The notes below the pieces were generated by a model. That model saw only the letters and a list, made by a program, of their open reading frames with translations, was not told where the DNA came from and made no database searches. From Flavobacterium dauae (GTDB taxonomy: Bacteria > Bacteroidota > Bacteroidia > Flavobacteriales > Flavobacteriaceae), in NCBI RefSeq assembly GCF_004151275.2, contig NZ_CP130821.1, forward strand, positions 2,108,001-2,172,000: 64,000 nt of DNA. The letters run 5' to 3'. Position numbers and translations under genes: made by a program. Of this stretch, positions 46,561 to 54,869 are shown piece by piece (positions within the stretch are counted from its first letter, which is position 1; each line of letters begins with the position of its first letter).

Positions 46561-46656
46561 CGTCTGTCATTTCGATAGAGCGAGGAACGAGTGATGAGGA
46601 ATCTCATAAAATATTTTGAGATATTTCGACTCCACTACGTTTCGCTCAATATGACA
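46561..46656. repeat. Dispersed intergenic repeat related to family A
   Basis: Starts with GTCTGTCATTTCGATAGAGC and ends with TTTCGCTCAATATGACA. The arms are inverted (TGTCATTTCGA / TCAATATGACA) around a TGAGGAATCTCA-type centre. This is a common flavobacterial intergenic motif. Confidence 0.65.
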
Positions 46657-46703
46657 AAAGTATAATTTCAAAAATAAATTATTAATCCATAAAACCAGTA
46701 ATC

Positions 46704-47150
46704 ATGAGCCTAGAACAAATTTCATTATTAAGTTTTGCAAACCAAAGCCAGTTAAACATTAAAAGCAGCGAATTACAATTTTCAATCACTCAAAACGATA
46801 TGAAAAAGAATTCAAATGCCCATTTAGAATATCTTTTAGCAGGATTTGCCGCATGTATTAATATGGTTGGGCATCAGGTTGCAGATGATCTGGATATGGA
46901 TTTAAAATCGATACAAATTGAAATTAAAGGAACCATAAATACCGCCAAAACACAAGGCTTAAACGTAAAAGACCGCAGCGGTTTTGAACGAATTGAACTG
47001 GTTGTAAAACCCGTTACCACTGCCGATTTAAGTACGCTGAAGTTTTGGATGGATGAAATTAAAGAACGTTGCCCTATTTATGACAATCTTTTAAACAGCA
47101 CCCCAATTAATTTGGTGGTTACTAAAGATTATACACAAAAAGTAGCGTAA
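46704..47150 (+). CDS. OsmC family protein
   Basis: A 148-residue OsmC/Ohr-fold protein. Both reactive cysteines are present: LLAGFAACINMVGHQVAD (near 53) and IKERCPIYDNLLN (near 119). Family members reduce organic hydroperoxides or handle reactive thiols. SNAHLEYLLAGFAAC fits OsmC rather than Ohr, but the physiological substrate is not determined. Confidence 0.87.
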   Translation: MSLEQISLLSFANQSQLNIKSSELQFSITQNDMKKNSNAHLEYLLAGFAACINMVGHQVADDLDMDLKSIQIEIKGTINTAKTQGLNVKDRSGFERIELVVKPVTTADLSTLKFWMDEIKERCPIYDNLLNSTPINLVVTKDYTQKVA

Positions 47151-47282
47151 TGTAAGGTGTTTGATGTTGGGTGTAAAATCAAAAATTAAAAACATCAGGC
47201 ATCAAACATCCAACATTTAAAAAAATTGTTTAGTTTGTTTTTACTACCTTTAATTTTTATAATTATTGGTAGTATTTTTTTT

Positions 47283-48971
47283 ATGAAAGAACCGATTTTA
47301 AAGGTAGAAAATTTAAGCATTTCTTTTTTACAGGAAAAAAAATGGAACGAAGTAATACATTCTATTTCGTTTGAAGTTTTTCCGAACGAAATTGTGGGTA
47401 TTGTAGGCGAATCGGGTTCCGGAAAATCGGTTTCAAGCTTGGCTGTAATGGGTTTGCTTCCTAAAAATGTTTCCGATTTAAACACCGGTTCTATCTATTT
47501 TAAAAGCGAAGATATTACCAATTATTCCGAAAAAGAATTCCAGAAAATTCGAGGCAAAAAAATATCGATGGTTTTTCAGGAACCTATGAGTTCTTTAAAT
47601 CCGTCGATAAACTGTGGCGAACAAGTTGCCGAAATTTTAGAAACGCACACCAATTTATCTGAAAAAGAAATTAAAGCAGAAGTATTGCGATTGTTCAACC
47701 AGGTAAAACTGCCCGATCCAAGTACGATTTACAACAAATACCCACATCAAATTTCGGGCGGACAAAAACAACGGGTTATGATTGCCATGGCAATTGCCTG
47801 CAAACCCGAAATTTTAATTGCCGACGAACCAACTACCGCTTTAGATGTTACGGTTCAGCAAGAAATTATTTTGTTGTTGAAAAATTTGCAACAAGAAACT
47901 GGTATGAGTATTTTGTTTATTTCGCACGATTTATCGTTGATTTCCGAAATTTGCGACCGTATTTTGGTTATGTACAAAGGCGAAATTGTAGAACAAAATT
48001 CGGCTTTAAACATCTTTAAAAATCCCGAACACATTTATACAAAAGCGTTAATTGCTTCTCGTCCATCGTTAAATGTCCGTTTAAAGCGTTTACCTACTAT
48101 TCAAGATTATTTAAGCGGAACAGAAAATGCTGCGGTGATTTTGCAAGAAGAACGCAAAGAACATTTAGATAAACTGTACAATCAAAAACCTTTGTTACGT
48201 GTTGAAAATATTGAGAAAGAATATCTTTTAAAAACACATTTGTTCAAGGCAAACGATTATTTTAAGGCAGTAAATAATGTGAGTTTTGAAATGTACGAAG
48301 GCGAAACGTTAGGCTTGGTTGGCGAAAGCGGTTGCGGAAAATCAACATTAGGAAATGCCATTTTACAGTTAGATCCAGCCACAAAAGGACAGATTTTTTA
48401 CAGAGATAAAGACATTACCAAATTATCGAAAAACGAATTAAAAGAACTTAGAAAAGAAATTCAAATTATTTTTCAGGATCCGTTTGCATCGTTAAATCCA
48501 AAAATTACGGTGGGCGAAGCCATTTTAGAACCTATGAAAGTGCATAAGCTATATGCAAACGATAAAGAACGTAAAGAAAAAGTGTTGGATTTGTTAGATA
48601 AAGTAGGATTGTTACCAGAACATTACGACCGATACCCACACGAATTTTCGGGCGGGCAACGTCAACGAATCGGCATTGCACGCACAATTGCCGTAAATCC
48701 TAAATTAATTATTTGCGATGAATCGGTATCGGCATTAGATATTTCGGTTCAAGCACAAGTGTTGAATTTACTGAATGATTTAAAAGATAATTTTGGATTT
48801 ACCTATTTGTTTATATCGCACGATTTGGCGGTTGTAAAATACATTTCGGATCAGATTATCGTGATGAACAAAGGAAAAATAGAAGAACAAAACGAAGCCG
48901 ATGCTTTAATTGAACATCCGCAAAAACCATATACGCAAAAATTAATCAACGCTATTCCGAAAGGGATTTAA
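47283..48971 (+). CDS. Dual ABC ATPase, peptide/nickel-type (DppD-DppF fusion)
   Basis: A 562-residue protein with two complete ABC domains. Domain 1: GESGSGKSVSSLAVMG, SGGQKQRVMIAMA, ILIADEPTTALDVT. Domain 2 (from about 310): GESGCGKSTLGN, SGGQRQRIGIART, LIICDESVSALDIS. It resembles GsiA/YejF-type ATPases of oligopeptide importers. The ATG at 47283 (MKEPILKVENL) is the sensible start. No permease or binding protein is adjacent, so its partners are encoded elsewhere. Confidence 0.88.
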   Translation: MKEPILKVENLSISFLQEKKWNEVIHSISFEVFPNEIVGIVGESGSGKSVSSLAVMGLLPKNVSDLNTGSIYFKSEDITNYSEKEFQKIRGKKISMVFQEPMSSLNPSINCGEQVAEILETHTNLSEKEIKAEVLRLFNQVKLPDPSTIYNKYPHQISGGQKQRVMIAMAIACKPEILIADEPTTALDVTVQQEIILLLKNLQQETGMSILFISHDLSLISEICDRILVMYKGEIVEQNSALNIFKNPEHIYTKALIASRPSLNVRLKRLPTIQDYLSGTENAAVILQEERKEHLDKLYNQKPLLRVENIEKEYLLKTHLFKANDYFKAVNNVSFEMYEGETLGLVGESGCGKSTLGNAILQLDPATKGQIFYRDKDITKLSKNELKELRKEIQIIFQDPFASLNPKITVGEAILEPMKVHKLYANDKERKEKVLDLLDKVGLLPEHYDRYPHEFSGGQRQRIGIARTIAVNPKLIICDESVSALDISVQAQVLNLLNDLKDNFGFTYLFISHDLAVVKYISDQIIVMNKGKIEEQNEADALIEHPQKPYTQKLINAIPKGI

Positions 48972-48978
48972 AAAAATA

Positions 48979-48998
48979 AACCCGACTAAAGTCGGGTT
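48979..48998. terminator. Terminator between the dual ABC ATPase and saccharopine dehydrogenase-like genes
   Basis: Stem AACCCGACT / AGTCGGGTT with a 2-base loop. A strong T-run is on the minus strand and a weak one on the plus strand; it lies between convergent stops. Confidence 0.82.
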
Positions 48999-49003
48999 CA
49001 TTA

Positions 49004-50362
49004 TTATATTCCGCCATCATAAGGCACTTCTTTTTCTTGAAATACAATACCAAAAGTTTCCAGTTCTTTTAAAACAGGTTCGTAAACCTCTTTAGTAATC
49101 GGCATTTGTACGCCGGGCGTTTTAATTTCTCCGTTTAGTATTTTTAGAGCAATAATTCCAACAGGTAATCCCACGGTTTTTGCCATACCCGTGTGTAAAG
49201 AATCTTCGCCCAAACACACCATTGTAGAATCTATTTGCAGTGTTCCATCTACATTAGGCATAGTGTATCCAAATTTATGATACATTACAATCATATCTTT
49301 ATCTTGAGGTTGCAACGCCCATTTTTCAGATAAAATCTTTTCCATAATTTGTGCCGGAGTTGCATTTTTTAAACCTACCTTTTGGGTATTGCTAAAGAAA
49401 TCTAATTCTAAAAATTTATCCCACACCGTATCATCTTGTTCAATATTCAATGTCAATCTAAATTTTACTTCAACGGAATCTGTCGGGTGATAATACAGAA
49501 AGGAATTAATAAATTCGCGATAGGTCATATTTTCAGAATCTTCAATGGTATAAGTATCATCTGTAACACCTAATTGCACCAACATATTCCACGCACGCGA
49601 GTACCCTACCCTACGCATAGTTCCCCGATAAATGGTATGTGCATTTTGCAAACCATATACTTCGCGGTAGCTTAATGAATCGCGGTTGGCGTAAGCTTCA
49701 AACCTTCCAAAACCATCAACTTCAAGAAACTCGGTTCGTTTAAAAACACGTTGATACGGAATGTATTTATAGGTGCCTTGTTGTAAAAACTTGGCTGCAC
49801 CGCCCTGCCCTGCAACAACTACATTTCGCGGATTCCACGAAAATTTATAGTTCCATACGTTATTATCAGATTCCGGAGCCACTAAACCACCACAAAAACT
49901 TTCAAAATGTACCGGATTTCCTCCTTTTGAACGAATTTCGTCTAATACTTTCATAGCACTCATATGATCGATACCAGGATCCAATCCGCACTCGTTCATA
50001 AAAATCAATCCTTTGGCTTTTACTTTGGCATCCATCGCTTTCAATTCTTTTGAAATATACGACGCAGTAACCAAATGTTTACCTAGCTCTAAACAATCAG
50101 CCGCGATTATTGGGTGTAAAAATGCAGGGAGCATAGAAATAACCACATCGGTATTTTTAATTAATTCTTTGCGTTGCTCACTGTTATGAATATCTAAAGC
50201 AGTTGCAAATGCGTTGGGATTGTGTTCGATTTTTTGCTGAATAGATTCGATCGATTGATCGGCAATATGAAGTTTAAATTGATTTTTTTCAGTGCGGTCT
50301 AACAAATATTTGATTAAAGAAGAGGTTGATCTTCCTGAACCAAATAACAATATATTTTTCAT
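49004..50362 (-). CDS. Saccharopine dehydrogenase-like oxidoreductase
   Basis: A 452-residue NAD(P)-dependent protein of the saccharopine dehydrogenase family, of the size of saccharopine reductase-type enzymes. The Rossmann opening is ILLFGSGRSTSSLIKYLL. FMNECGLDPGIDHMSAMKVL and FESFCGGLVAPESDNN are conserved in the lysine-pathway group. Whether it acts in lysine degradation here is not settled; the glutaryl-CoA dehydrogenase-like gene at 12521 would fit such a pathway. Monocistronic. Confidence 0.86.
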   Translation of the reverse strand: MKNILLFGSGRSTSSLIKYLLDRTEKNQFKLHIADQSIESIQQKIEHNPNAFATALDIHNSEQRKELIKNTDVVISMLPAFLHPIIAADCLELGKHLVTASYISKELKAMDAKVKAKGLIFMNECGLDPGIDHMSAMKVLDEIRSKGGNPVHFESFCGGLVAPESDNNVWNYKFSWNPRNVVVAGQGGAAKFLQQGTYKYIPYQRVFKRTEFLEVDGFGRFEAYANRDSLSYREVYGLQNAHTIYRGTMRRVGYSRAWNMLVQLGVTDDTYTIEDSENMTYREFINSFLYYHPTDSVEVKFRLTLNIEQDDTVWDKFLELDFFSNTQKVGLKNATPAQIMEKILSEKWALQPQDKDMIVMYHKFGYTMPNVDGTLQIDSTMVCLGEDSLHTGMAKTVGLPVGIIALKILNGEIKTPGVQMPITKEVYEPVLKELETFGIVFQEKEVPYDGGI

Positions 50363-50426
50363 TAATTTAGGTTTTTGATTGGGCTAAAATTAGTAAAAAT
50401 AGTTTTGGGTTTCAATGAAAACAAAT

Positions 50427-50458
50427 AAAAAAGCGTAAGATTTCCCCTTACGCTTTTT
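50427..50458. terminator. Hairpin terminator after the small membrane peptide
   Basis: Stem AAAAAGCGTAAG / CTTACGCTTTTT around a 7-base loop. On the minus strand it lies just downstream of the 32-residue ORF at 50475-50573. Confidence 0.85.
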
Positions 50459-50474
50459 GGTTGTTATTAATATT

Positions 50475-50573
50475 TTACTTCGTTATTTTTTTATATATCT
50501 TCACTAAAAAATAAATTACTACAAGCCATAAAATAAGATTTACAAATGGCCATACTAATAAAAGAAGCTCCAT
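50475..50573 (-). CDS. 32-residue single-helix membrane peptide
   Basis: ATG at 50573, stop at 50475. The peptide opens MELLLLVWPFVNLILWLVV, a single transmembrane helix, and ends in a positively charged tail (KIYKKITK). It is followed within 20 bases by a strong terminator, so it has its own transcript end in a 348-base gap otherwise free of genes. The helix-plus-basic-tail layout is common for functional bacterial micro-proteins. No homologue was recognised. Confidence 0.55.
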   Translation of the reverse strand: MELLLLVWPFVNLILWLVVIYFLVKIYKKITK

Positions 50574-50688
50574 AAATACAAAATTTATTGTAAATCTAAA
50601 AAACATCACATTTTTTATCAAAAATATTTTGTTAAAATTAACAAATCATTCAAAAACGTTATTTAAGATCGTTTTCAATAAAGTTTTG

Positions 50689-50696
50689 TACATTTG
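50689..50696 (+). promoter_or_regulatory. -7 element upstream of the DUF423 gene
   Basis: TACATTTG (TAnnTTTG), 15 bases before the ATG at 50711. Confidence 0.5.
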
Positions 50697-50710
50697 GTTA
50701 AAAATCTTTT

Positions 50711-51100
50711 ATGACTAAAAAGTTAGTAACGCTGGCAGCTTTTTTTGGATTAGTTGCTATTATTTTAGGTGCTTTTGGTGCACACGGACTAAAAAAAGTT
50801 TTAACTGCAGAACAATTAACAAGCTTTGAAACAGGTGTTAAATATCAAATGTATCACGCGTTATTTTTACTGTTAATTTCGCAACTTAACATCCTAACAG
50901 AAAAAAATAAACGTATCATTGGTATCTTAACAACCATTGGTGTTTTTTTATTTTCTGGTTCTATTTATTTACTGGCTACTCAGGAATTATCGGGAATCGA
51001 CTTTAAATTTTTAGGTCCTGTTACCCCAATAGGCGGCGTATTCCTAATTATAAGTTGGTTTTTTACCGCTTTCTATTCAATGAAACAAAAAAACAATTAA
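50711..51100 (+). CDS. DUF423 membrane protein
   Basis: A 129-residue protein with four helices. The DUF423 opening is clear: AAFFGLVAIILGAFGAHGLK then FETGVKYQMYHALFLLLI. LGPVTPIGGVFLIISWF closes the protein. Function is unknown across bacteria. Monocistronic, 67 bases before pckA. Confidence 0.9.
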   Translation: MTKKLVTLAAFFGLVAIILGAFGAHGLKKVLTAEQLTSFETGVKYQMYHALFLLLISQLNILTEKNKRIIGILTTIGVFLFSGSIYLLATQELSGIDFKFLGPVTPIGGVFLIISWFFTAFYSMKQKNN

Positions 51101-51124
51101 TAAAAAAAATAATAAATTTATTAG

Positions 51125-51132
51125 TAAGTTTG
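51125..51132 (+). promoter_or_regulatory. -7 element upstream of pckA
   Basis: TAAGTTTG (TAnnTTTG), 36 bases before the ATG at 51168. Confidence 0.45.
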
Positions 51133-51167
51133 TAGGCAGATTATTAATACAACACACAATTTAAGAT

Positions 51168-52781
51168 ATGGAAGTTTCAAAGGCAATCTCTTTGGATAAA
51201 TATGGGATACACAATGTAACAGAAATCATTTACAATCCTTCGTATGATGAATTATTTAAAGAAGAAACAAACACTAACTTACAAGGATTTGAACGCGGAC
51301 AAGTATCGGAACTTGGAGCAGTAAACGTAATGACCGGCGATTTTACCGGACGTTCTCCTAAAGACAAATACATTGTTAAAGATGCGGTAACAGAAAACAC
51401 CATTTGGTGGACATCAGACAAAGCTGTAAACGATAACAAACCCATTTCTCAAACTACTTGGGAAGCCTTAAAACAAAACGCTGCCAAAGAATTATCAGGT
51501 AAAAAATTATATGTCGTTGATGCTTTTTGCGGTGCGAACGAAGACACTCGTTTAAAAGTACGCTTTATTATGGAAGTGGCTTGGCAGGCACATTTTGTAA
51601 AAAATATGTTTATACGCCCTACCGAAGAAGAATTAGAAAACTTTGGAGAGCCTGATTTCGTTGTAATAAATGCTTCAAAAACATCTTTTAAAGAATACAA
51701 AGACCACGGATTAAATTCTGAAGTTTACATTGCCTTTAACTTAACCGAAAAAATGCAATTAATTGGTGGAACCTGGTATGGTGGCGAAATGAAAAAAGGA
51801 ATGTTCTCTATGATGAACTACTACTTGCCGTTACAAGGAATTGCTTCAATGCACTGCTCTGCAAACAAAGGAAAAGAGGGCGATGTAGCTGTTTTCTTTG
51901 GTTTATCGGGAACAGGAAAAACTACTTTATCAACAGATCCAAAACGCGAATTAATTGGTGATGACGAACACGGATGGGACAACGACGGTGTTTTTAACTT
52001 TGAAGGCGGATGTTATGCTAAAACCATTGATTTAAGCCAAGAACACGAACCCGAAATTTTTGGAGCAATTAAACGTGATGCCTTATTAGAAAATGTAACG
52101 GTTGATGCAAACGGAAAAATTGATTTTAAAGATGGATCGGTTACTCAAAACACACGTGTTTCGTATCCAATTGATCATATCGAAAACATTGTAAAACCGG
52201 TTTCTAAAGCAGGTCACGCAAAAAAAGTAATCTTCTTAACAGCAGATGCTTTTGGAGTGATGCCTCCGGTTTCTAAATTAACTCCAGAACAAACAAAATA
52301 CTATTTCTTATCTGGATTTACAGCAAAATTAGCAGGAACAGAGCGCGGTGTTACACAACCAGAACCTACTTTCTCGGCTTGTTTTGGTAAAGCGTTTTTA
52401 AGCTTGCACCCAACAAAATACGGTGAAGAATTAGTTAAGAAAATGGAAGAGCACAACGCTACCGCTTATATGGTTAACACTGGTTGGAACGGTACCGGAA
52501 AACGTATTTCTATTAAAGATACCCGTGCAATTATTGACCGTATTTTAGATGGATCTATCGAAAATGCTGAAACTACTATTGTTCCGATTTTTAATTTAGC
52601 TGTTCCAACAGCTTTAGAAGGAGTTCATACTGAAATTTTAGATCCAAGAAACACCTATGCTGATGCAGCTGAATGGAATACAAAAGCTACAGATTTGGCG
52701 AAGCTGTTCGTAACAAATTTCGAAAACTACACAGATAACGAAGAAGGAAAATCATTAGTTGCGGCTGGTCCACAATTGTAA
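51168..52781 (+). CDS. pckA: Phosphoenolpyruvate carboxykinase (ATP)
   Basis: A 537-residue gluconeogenic enzyme converting oxaloacetate and ATP to phosphoenolpyruvate. Signatures are the kinase-1a loop [16 protein letters not shown], the metal site [10 protein letters not shown], and [18 protein letters not shown]. Length is standard. It has its own terminator, which overlaps the promoter of the following speD operon. Confidence 0.97.
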   Translation: MEVSKAISLDKYGIHNVTEIIYNPSYDELFKEETNTNLQGFERGQVSELGAVNVMTGDFTGRSPKDKYIVKDAVTENTIWWTSDKAVNDNKPISQTTWEALKQNAAKELSGKKLYVVDAFCGANEDTRLKVRFIMEVAWQAHFVKNMFIRPTEEELENFGEPDFVVINASKTSFKEYKDHGLNSEVYIAFNLTEKMQLIGGTWYGGEMKKGMFSMMNYYLPLQGIASMHCSANKGKEGDVAVFFGLSGTGKTTLSTDPKRELIGDDEHGWDNDGVFNFEGGCYAKTIDLSQEHEPEIFGAIKRDALLENVTVDANGKIDFKDGSVTQNTRVSYPIDHIENIVKPVSKAGHAKKVIFLTADAFGVMPPVSKLTPEQTKYYFLSGFTAKLAGTERGVTQPEPTFSACFGKAFLSLHPTKYGEELVKKMEEHNATAYMVNTGWNGTGKRISIKDTRAIIDRILDGSIENAETTIVPIFNLAVPTALEGVHTEILDPRNTYADAAEWNTKATDLAKLFVTNFENYTDNEEGKSLVAAGPQL

Positions 52782-52803
52782 TTTTTTCAAAATAAATCAA
52801 ATT

Positions 52804-52835
52804 AAAGTCCAACAATTGTTGGACTTTTGTTTTTT
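52804..52835 (+). terminator. Terminator of pckA
   Basis: Stem AAAGTCCAACA / TGTTGGACTTT followed by T's. Its right arm overlaps the -33 element of the next operon. Confidence 0.85.
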
Positions 52836-52856
52836 ACAGTTCTTTTTATATATTTG
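52827..52856 (+). promoter_or_regulatory. Consensus promoter of the speD operon
   Basis: TTG at 52827-52829, exactly 19 bases, TATATTTG at 52849-52856: a full match to TTG-N19-TAnnTTTG. It is 19 bases from the speD ATG. Confidence 0.75.
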
Positions 52857-52875
52857 TTAACACTTTAGAAAGAAA

Positions 52876-53247
52876 ATGAATCAATCAGAAAAAAGCTTAT
52901 ACAATCCAGGATTACACAAACTGCTTACCCTACAAGTTAAAGACGAAACACTTTTAACTTCACTTGAAAAATTTCAGGAATTTTCTAAAAATCTTATTAG
53001 TGATTTTAATCTGGAAATTGTAGGCATATCTCATCATTCATTTGATTCAAGTGGCTTTACTATGGCTTTTTGTTTAAAAGAATCACATATTTGCATACAC
53101 ACTTGGCCAGAATTCGATCAATTAACACTTGATATCTATCTGTGTAATTATTTAAAAGACAATACACAAAAAGTTGAAGCTTTAGGTACTGCCTACAAAC
53201 TTTTTTTTGATGCTACAGTGTTAAACGAAACAAATGTGTACCGCTAA
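52876..53247 (+). CDS. speD: S-adenosylmethionine decarboxylase proenzyme (prokaryotic SpeH/SpeD type)
   Basis: A 123-residue AdoMetDC that self-cleaves at Glu69-Ser70 (KESHICIHTWPEF); Ser70 becomes the pyruvoyl group. Conserved H53/H54 (GISHHSF) and C90 (YLCNYL) are in place. The product, decarboxylated SAM, is the aminopropyl donor for spermidine synthases. Its TAA overlaps the ATG of the DUF4178 gene by one base, so it is the head of the six-gene operon and supplies the donor used by the aminopropyltransferase at 54862. Confidence 0.92.
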   Translation: MNQSEKSLYNPGLHKLLTLQVKDETLLTSLEKFQEFSKNLISDFNLEIVGISHHSFDSSGFTMAFCLKESHICIHTWPEFDQLTLDIYLCNYLKDNTQKVEALGTAYKLFFDATVLNETNVYR

Positions 53248-54650
53248 TGAATGCAAAATATCAATGTGCAAACTGCCACAGTGTTACCGAAATTGCTTAT
53301 ACCAAATTAAAGCCGCAAACTTTTGCATGTCCTGTTTGTTCGTCAATATCCAAAATAAACGAAACAACAACGGAGTATGCAGGTAAAATAACGGGATCTT
53401 TTAAAGATATATATGCGTCTCTAAACGAAATTGTCACATATAACGGAAGAACATATCACATTGTAGGTATATCAACCAAACAAGAAAAAGGGAGTTATGT
53501 TTCGTGGAACGAATATATTTTAGCCGATACAAACGGTGACTTGATATTTTTATCGCATGGAAGTGATTTTAATTCATACTTAACAGAAGTTCCGCTTACC
53601 GCAGAAATGGCAGAGCAAGCAAAATTAGGCGGTACTTTAAAGTACAAAGGATCTGGCTATGATTTTGATTTTGCACAGTATGCCTTACCCATTGCAGCAC
53701 ACGGTGTTTTCTTCAATAATATTTTAGAAGAATCGTACAACAGAACTTTTCAGCACAATTATAACCAAAGTCAGTTTTTATCGGTTGAAAAATATGGTGC
53801 TATTACCGAAGTTTTTTTTGGCGAATATTTAAACAAAACAAGTTTTAGAAAACTGTTTATAAAAGAACGTGAAAGCATCTACAAAAACAACAATGTATTA
53901 AAAAATCTGGTATTGTTTTTTGCTTTGATCTGTTTAGTGATCGGTGGTTTGCATTATGCCTTAAATTACAACAATGTAGATATGGTTACTTATACCAACA
54001 GTATTGTTAAGGCTAATTCTACCAGCAGCCAGTTTATAAGTCCGCCGTTTGATGTGAAAGGTGAAGATAAAAAAGTAAAACTTTCGTTTGTATCAGAAGT
54101 TACAGATCCAAACATTGTTTTAAACGTATCATTGGTTAACGAAAAAACAAACGCTACACATTTAACCGAAACTTTTAAACATTTTAATAATTCAAAAAAT
54201 CACGCATCGGGTAACGAAGTAACTTTTTGTGGTGTAGATAATGGCTCGTATCATTTGGCTTTTCATTATACCGCAAACATAAATAAACCAGAAAACTCTT
54301 ACGATGTTGATTATAAAATAACTGTTGGTGGTGTTAGTCAGGTTTGGTTATATATTTCTATTATAATAACTTTAGCCGCTGCCTTTTTTTATTATTACAC
54401 CATTGTTAACAGAAACCACGTTAACGAATTACAAAATTTTAAAGATCTTTTTACATACAAAAATTACGAACCTTTAAAATACGCCGGAATAATTTTAGGA
54501 TTATACATTTTTGGAAATTACATGTTTATATCAAACTTAACCTGCAATTCATCAAAAGTAAATACCGAATTAGAAAATGCCACATATACGGGTAACAGAG
54601 TACATTATATAGCCAGAACTTATTCATCATCGGGAGCTTCCCATAAATAA
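53247..54650 (+). CDS. DUF4178 membrane protein with N-terminal zinc ribbon
   Basis: A 467-residue protein. A zinc ribbon is at the start: C7-x2-C10 (QCANCHS) and C28-x2-C31 (ACPVCSS). Residues about 50-200 hold beta-rich DUF4178-like sequence (ITGSFKDIYASLNEIVTYNG then SWNEYILADTNGD). Three transmembrane helices follow: about 220-240 (LVLFFALICLVIGGLHYAL), 370-390 (VWLYISIIITLAAAFFYYYT) and 412-430 (YAGIILGLYIFGNYMF). A predicted extracytoplasmic beta domain of about 130 residues lies between helices 1 and 2. Function is unknown; in this operon it is placed between SAM decarboxylase and DUF350. Confidence 0.78.
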   Translation: MNAKYQCANCHSVTEIAYTKLKPQTFACPVCSSISKINETTTEYAGKITGSFKDIYASLNEIVTYNGRTYHIVGISTKQEKGSYVSWNEYILADTNGDLIFLSHGSDFNSYLTEVPLTAEMAEQAKLGGTLKYKGSGYDFDFAQYALPIAAHGVFFNNILEESYNRTFQHNYNQSQFLSVEKYGAITEVFFGEYLNKTSFRKLFIKERESIYKNNNVLKNLVLFFALICLVIGGLHYALNYNNVDMVTYTNSIVKANSTSSQFISPPFDVKGEDKKVKLSFVSEVTDPNIVLNVSLVNEKTNATHLTETFKHFNNSKNHASGNEVTFCGVDNGSYHLAFHYTANINKPENSYDVDYKITVGGVSQVWLYISIIITLAAAFFYYYTIVNRNHVNELQNFKDLFTYKNYEPLKYAGIILGLYIFGNYMFISNLTCNSSKVNTELENATYTGNRVHYIARTYSSSGASHK

Positions 54651-54656
54651 ACGATT

Positions 54657-54869
54657 ATGCAACAAATTTTAAACGGAATAACAAATTCAGCAATATATTC
54701 TATTTTAGGAATAATAATTTTATTAATTGCTTATTTAATTGTTGAAAAATTAACTCCGGAAAATTCTTGGAAAGAAATAGTAGAAAATAAAAACATTGCA
54801 CTAGCCATTGTTTTTGCAGGATTTATCATTGGTATATCTATGATAATTAGTGCTGCTCTTCATGGATAA
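54657..54869 (+). CDS. Short DUF350-family membrane protein
   Basis: A 70-residue protein with two helices: AIYSILGIIILLIAYLIVE and NIALAIVFAGFIIGISMII. The sequence ENKNIALAIVFAGFIIGISM is the diagnostic part of DUF350 (E. coli YjfL family). YjfL proteins have about 130 residues with two such units; this one has a single unit, so it would need to dimerise to reproduce the fold. It starts 6 bases after the DUF4178 stop and overlaps the aminopropyltransferase start by 8 bases. Confidence 0.82.
   Translation: MQQILNGITNSAIYSILGIIILLIAYLIVEKLTPENSWKEIVENKNIALAIVFAGFIIGISMIISAALHG

Noticed and set aside
47151..47222. Words TGTTTGATGTTGGGTG and CATCAAACATCCAACAT as a possible regulatory hairpin
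   Set aside because: The arms are permuted and pair only partly; similar words occur at 19857-19880, so it is probably a low-complexity intergenic repeat.
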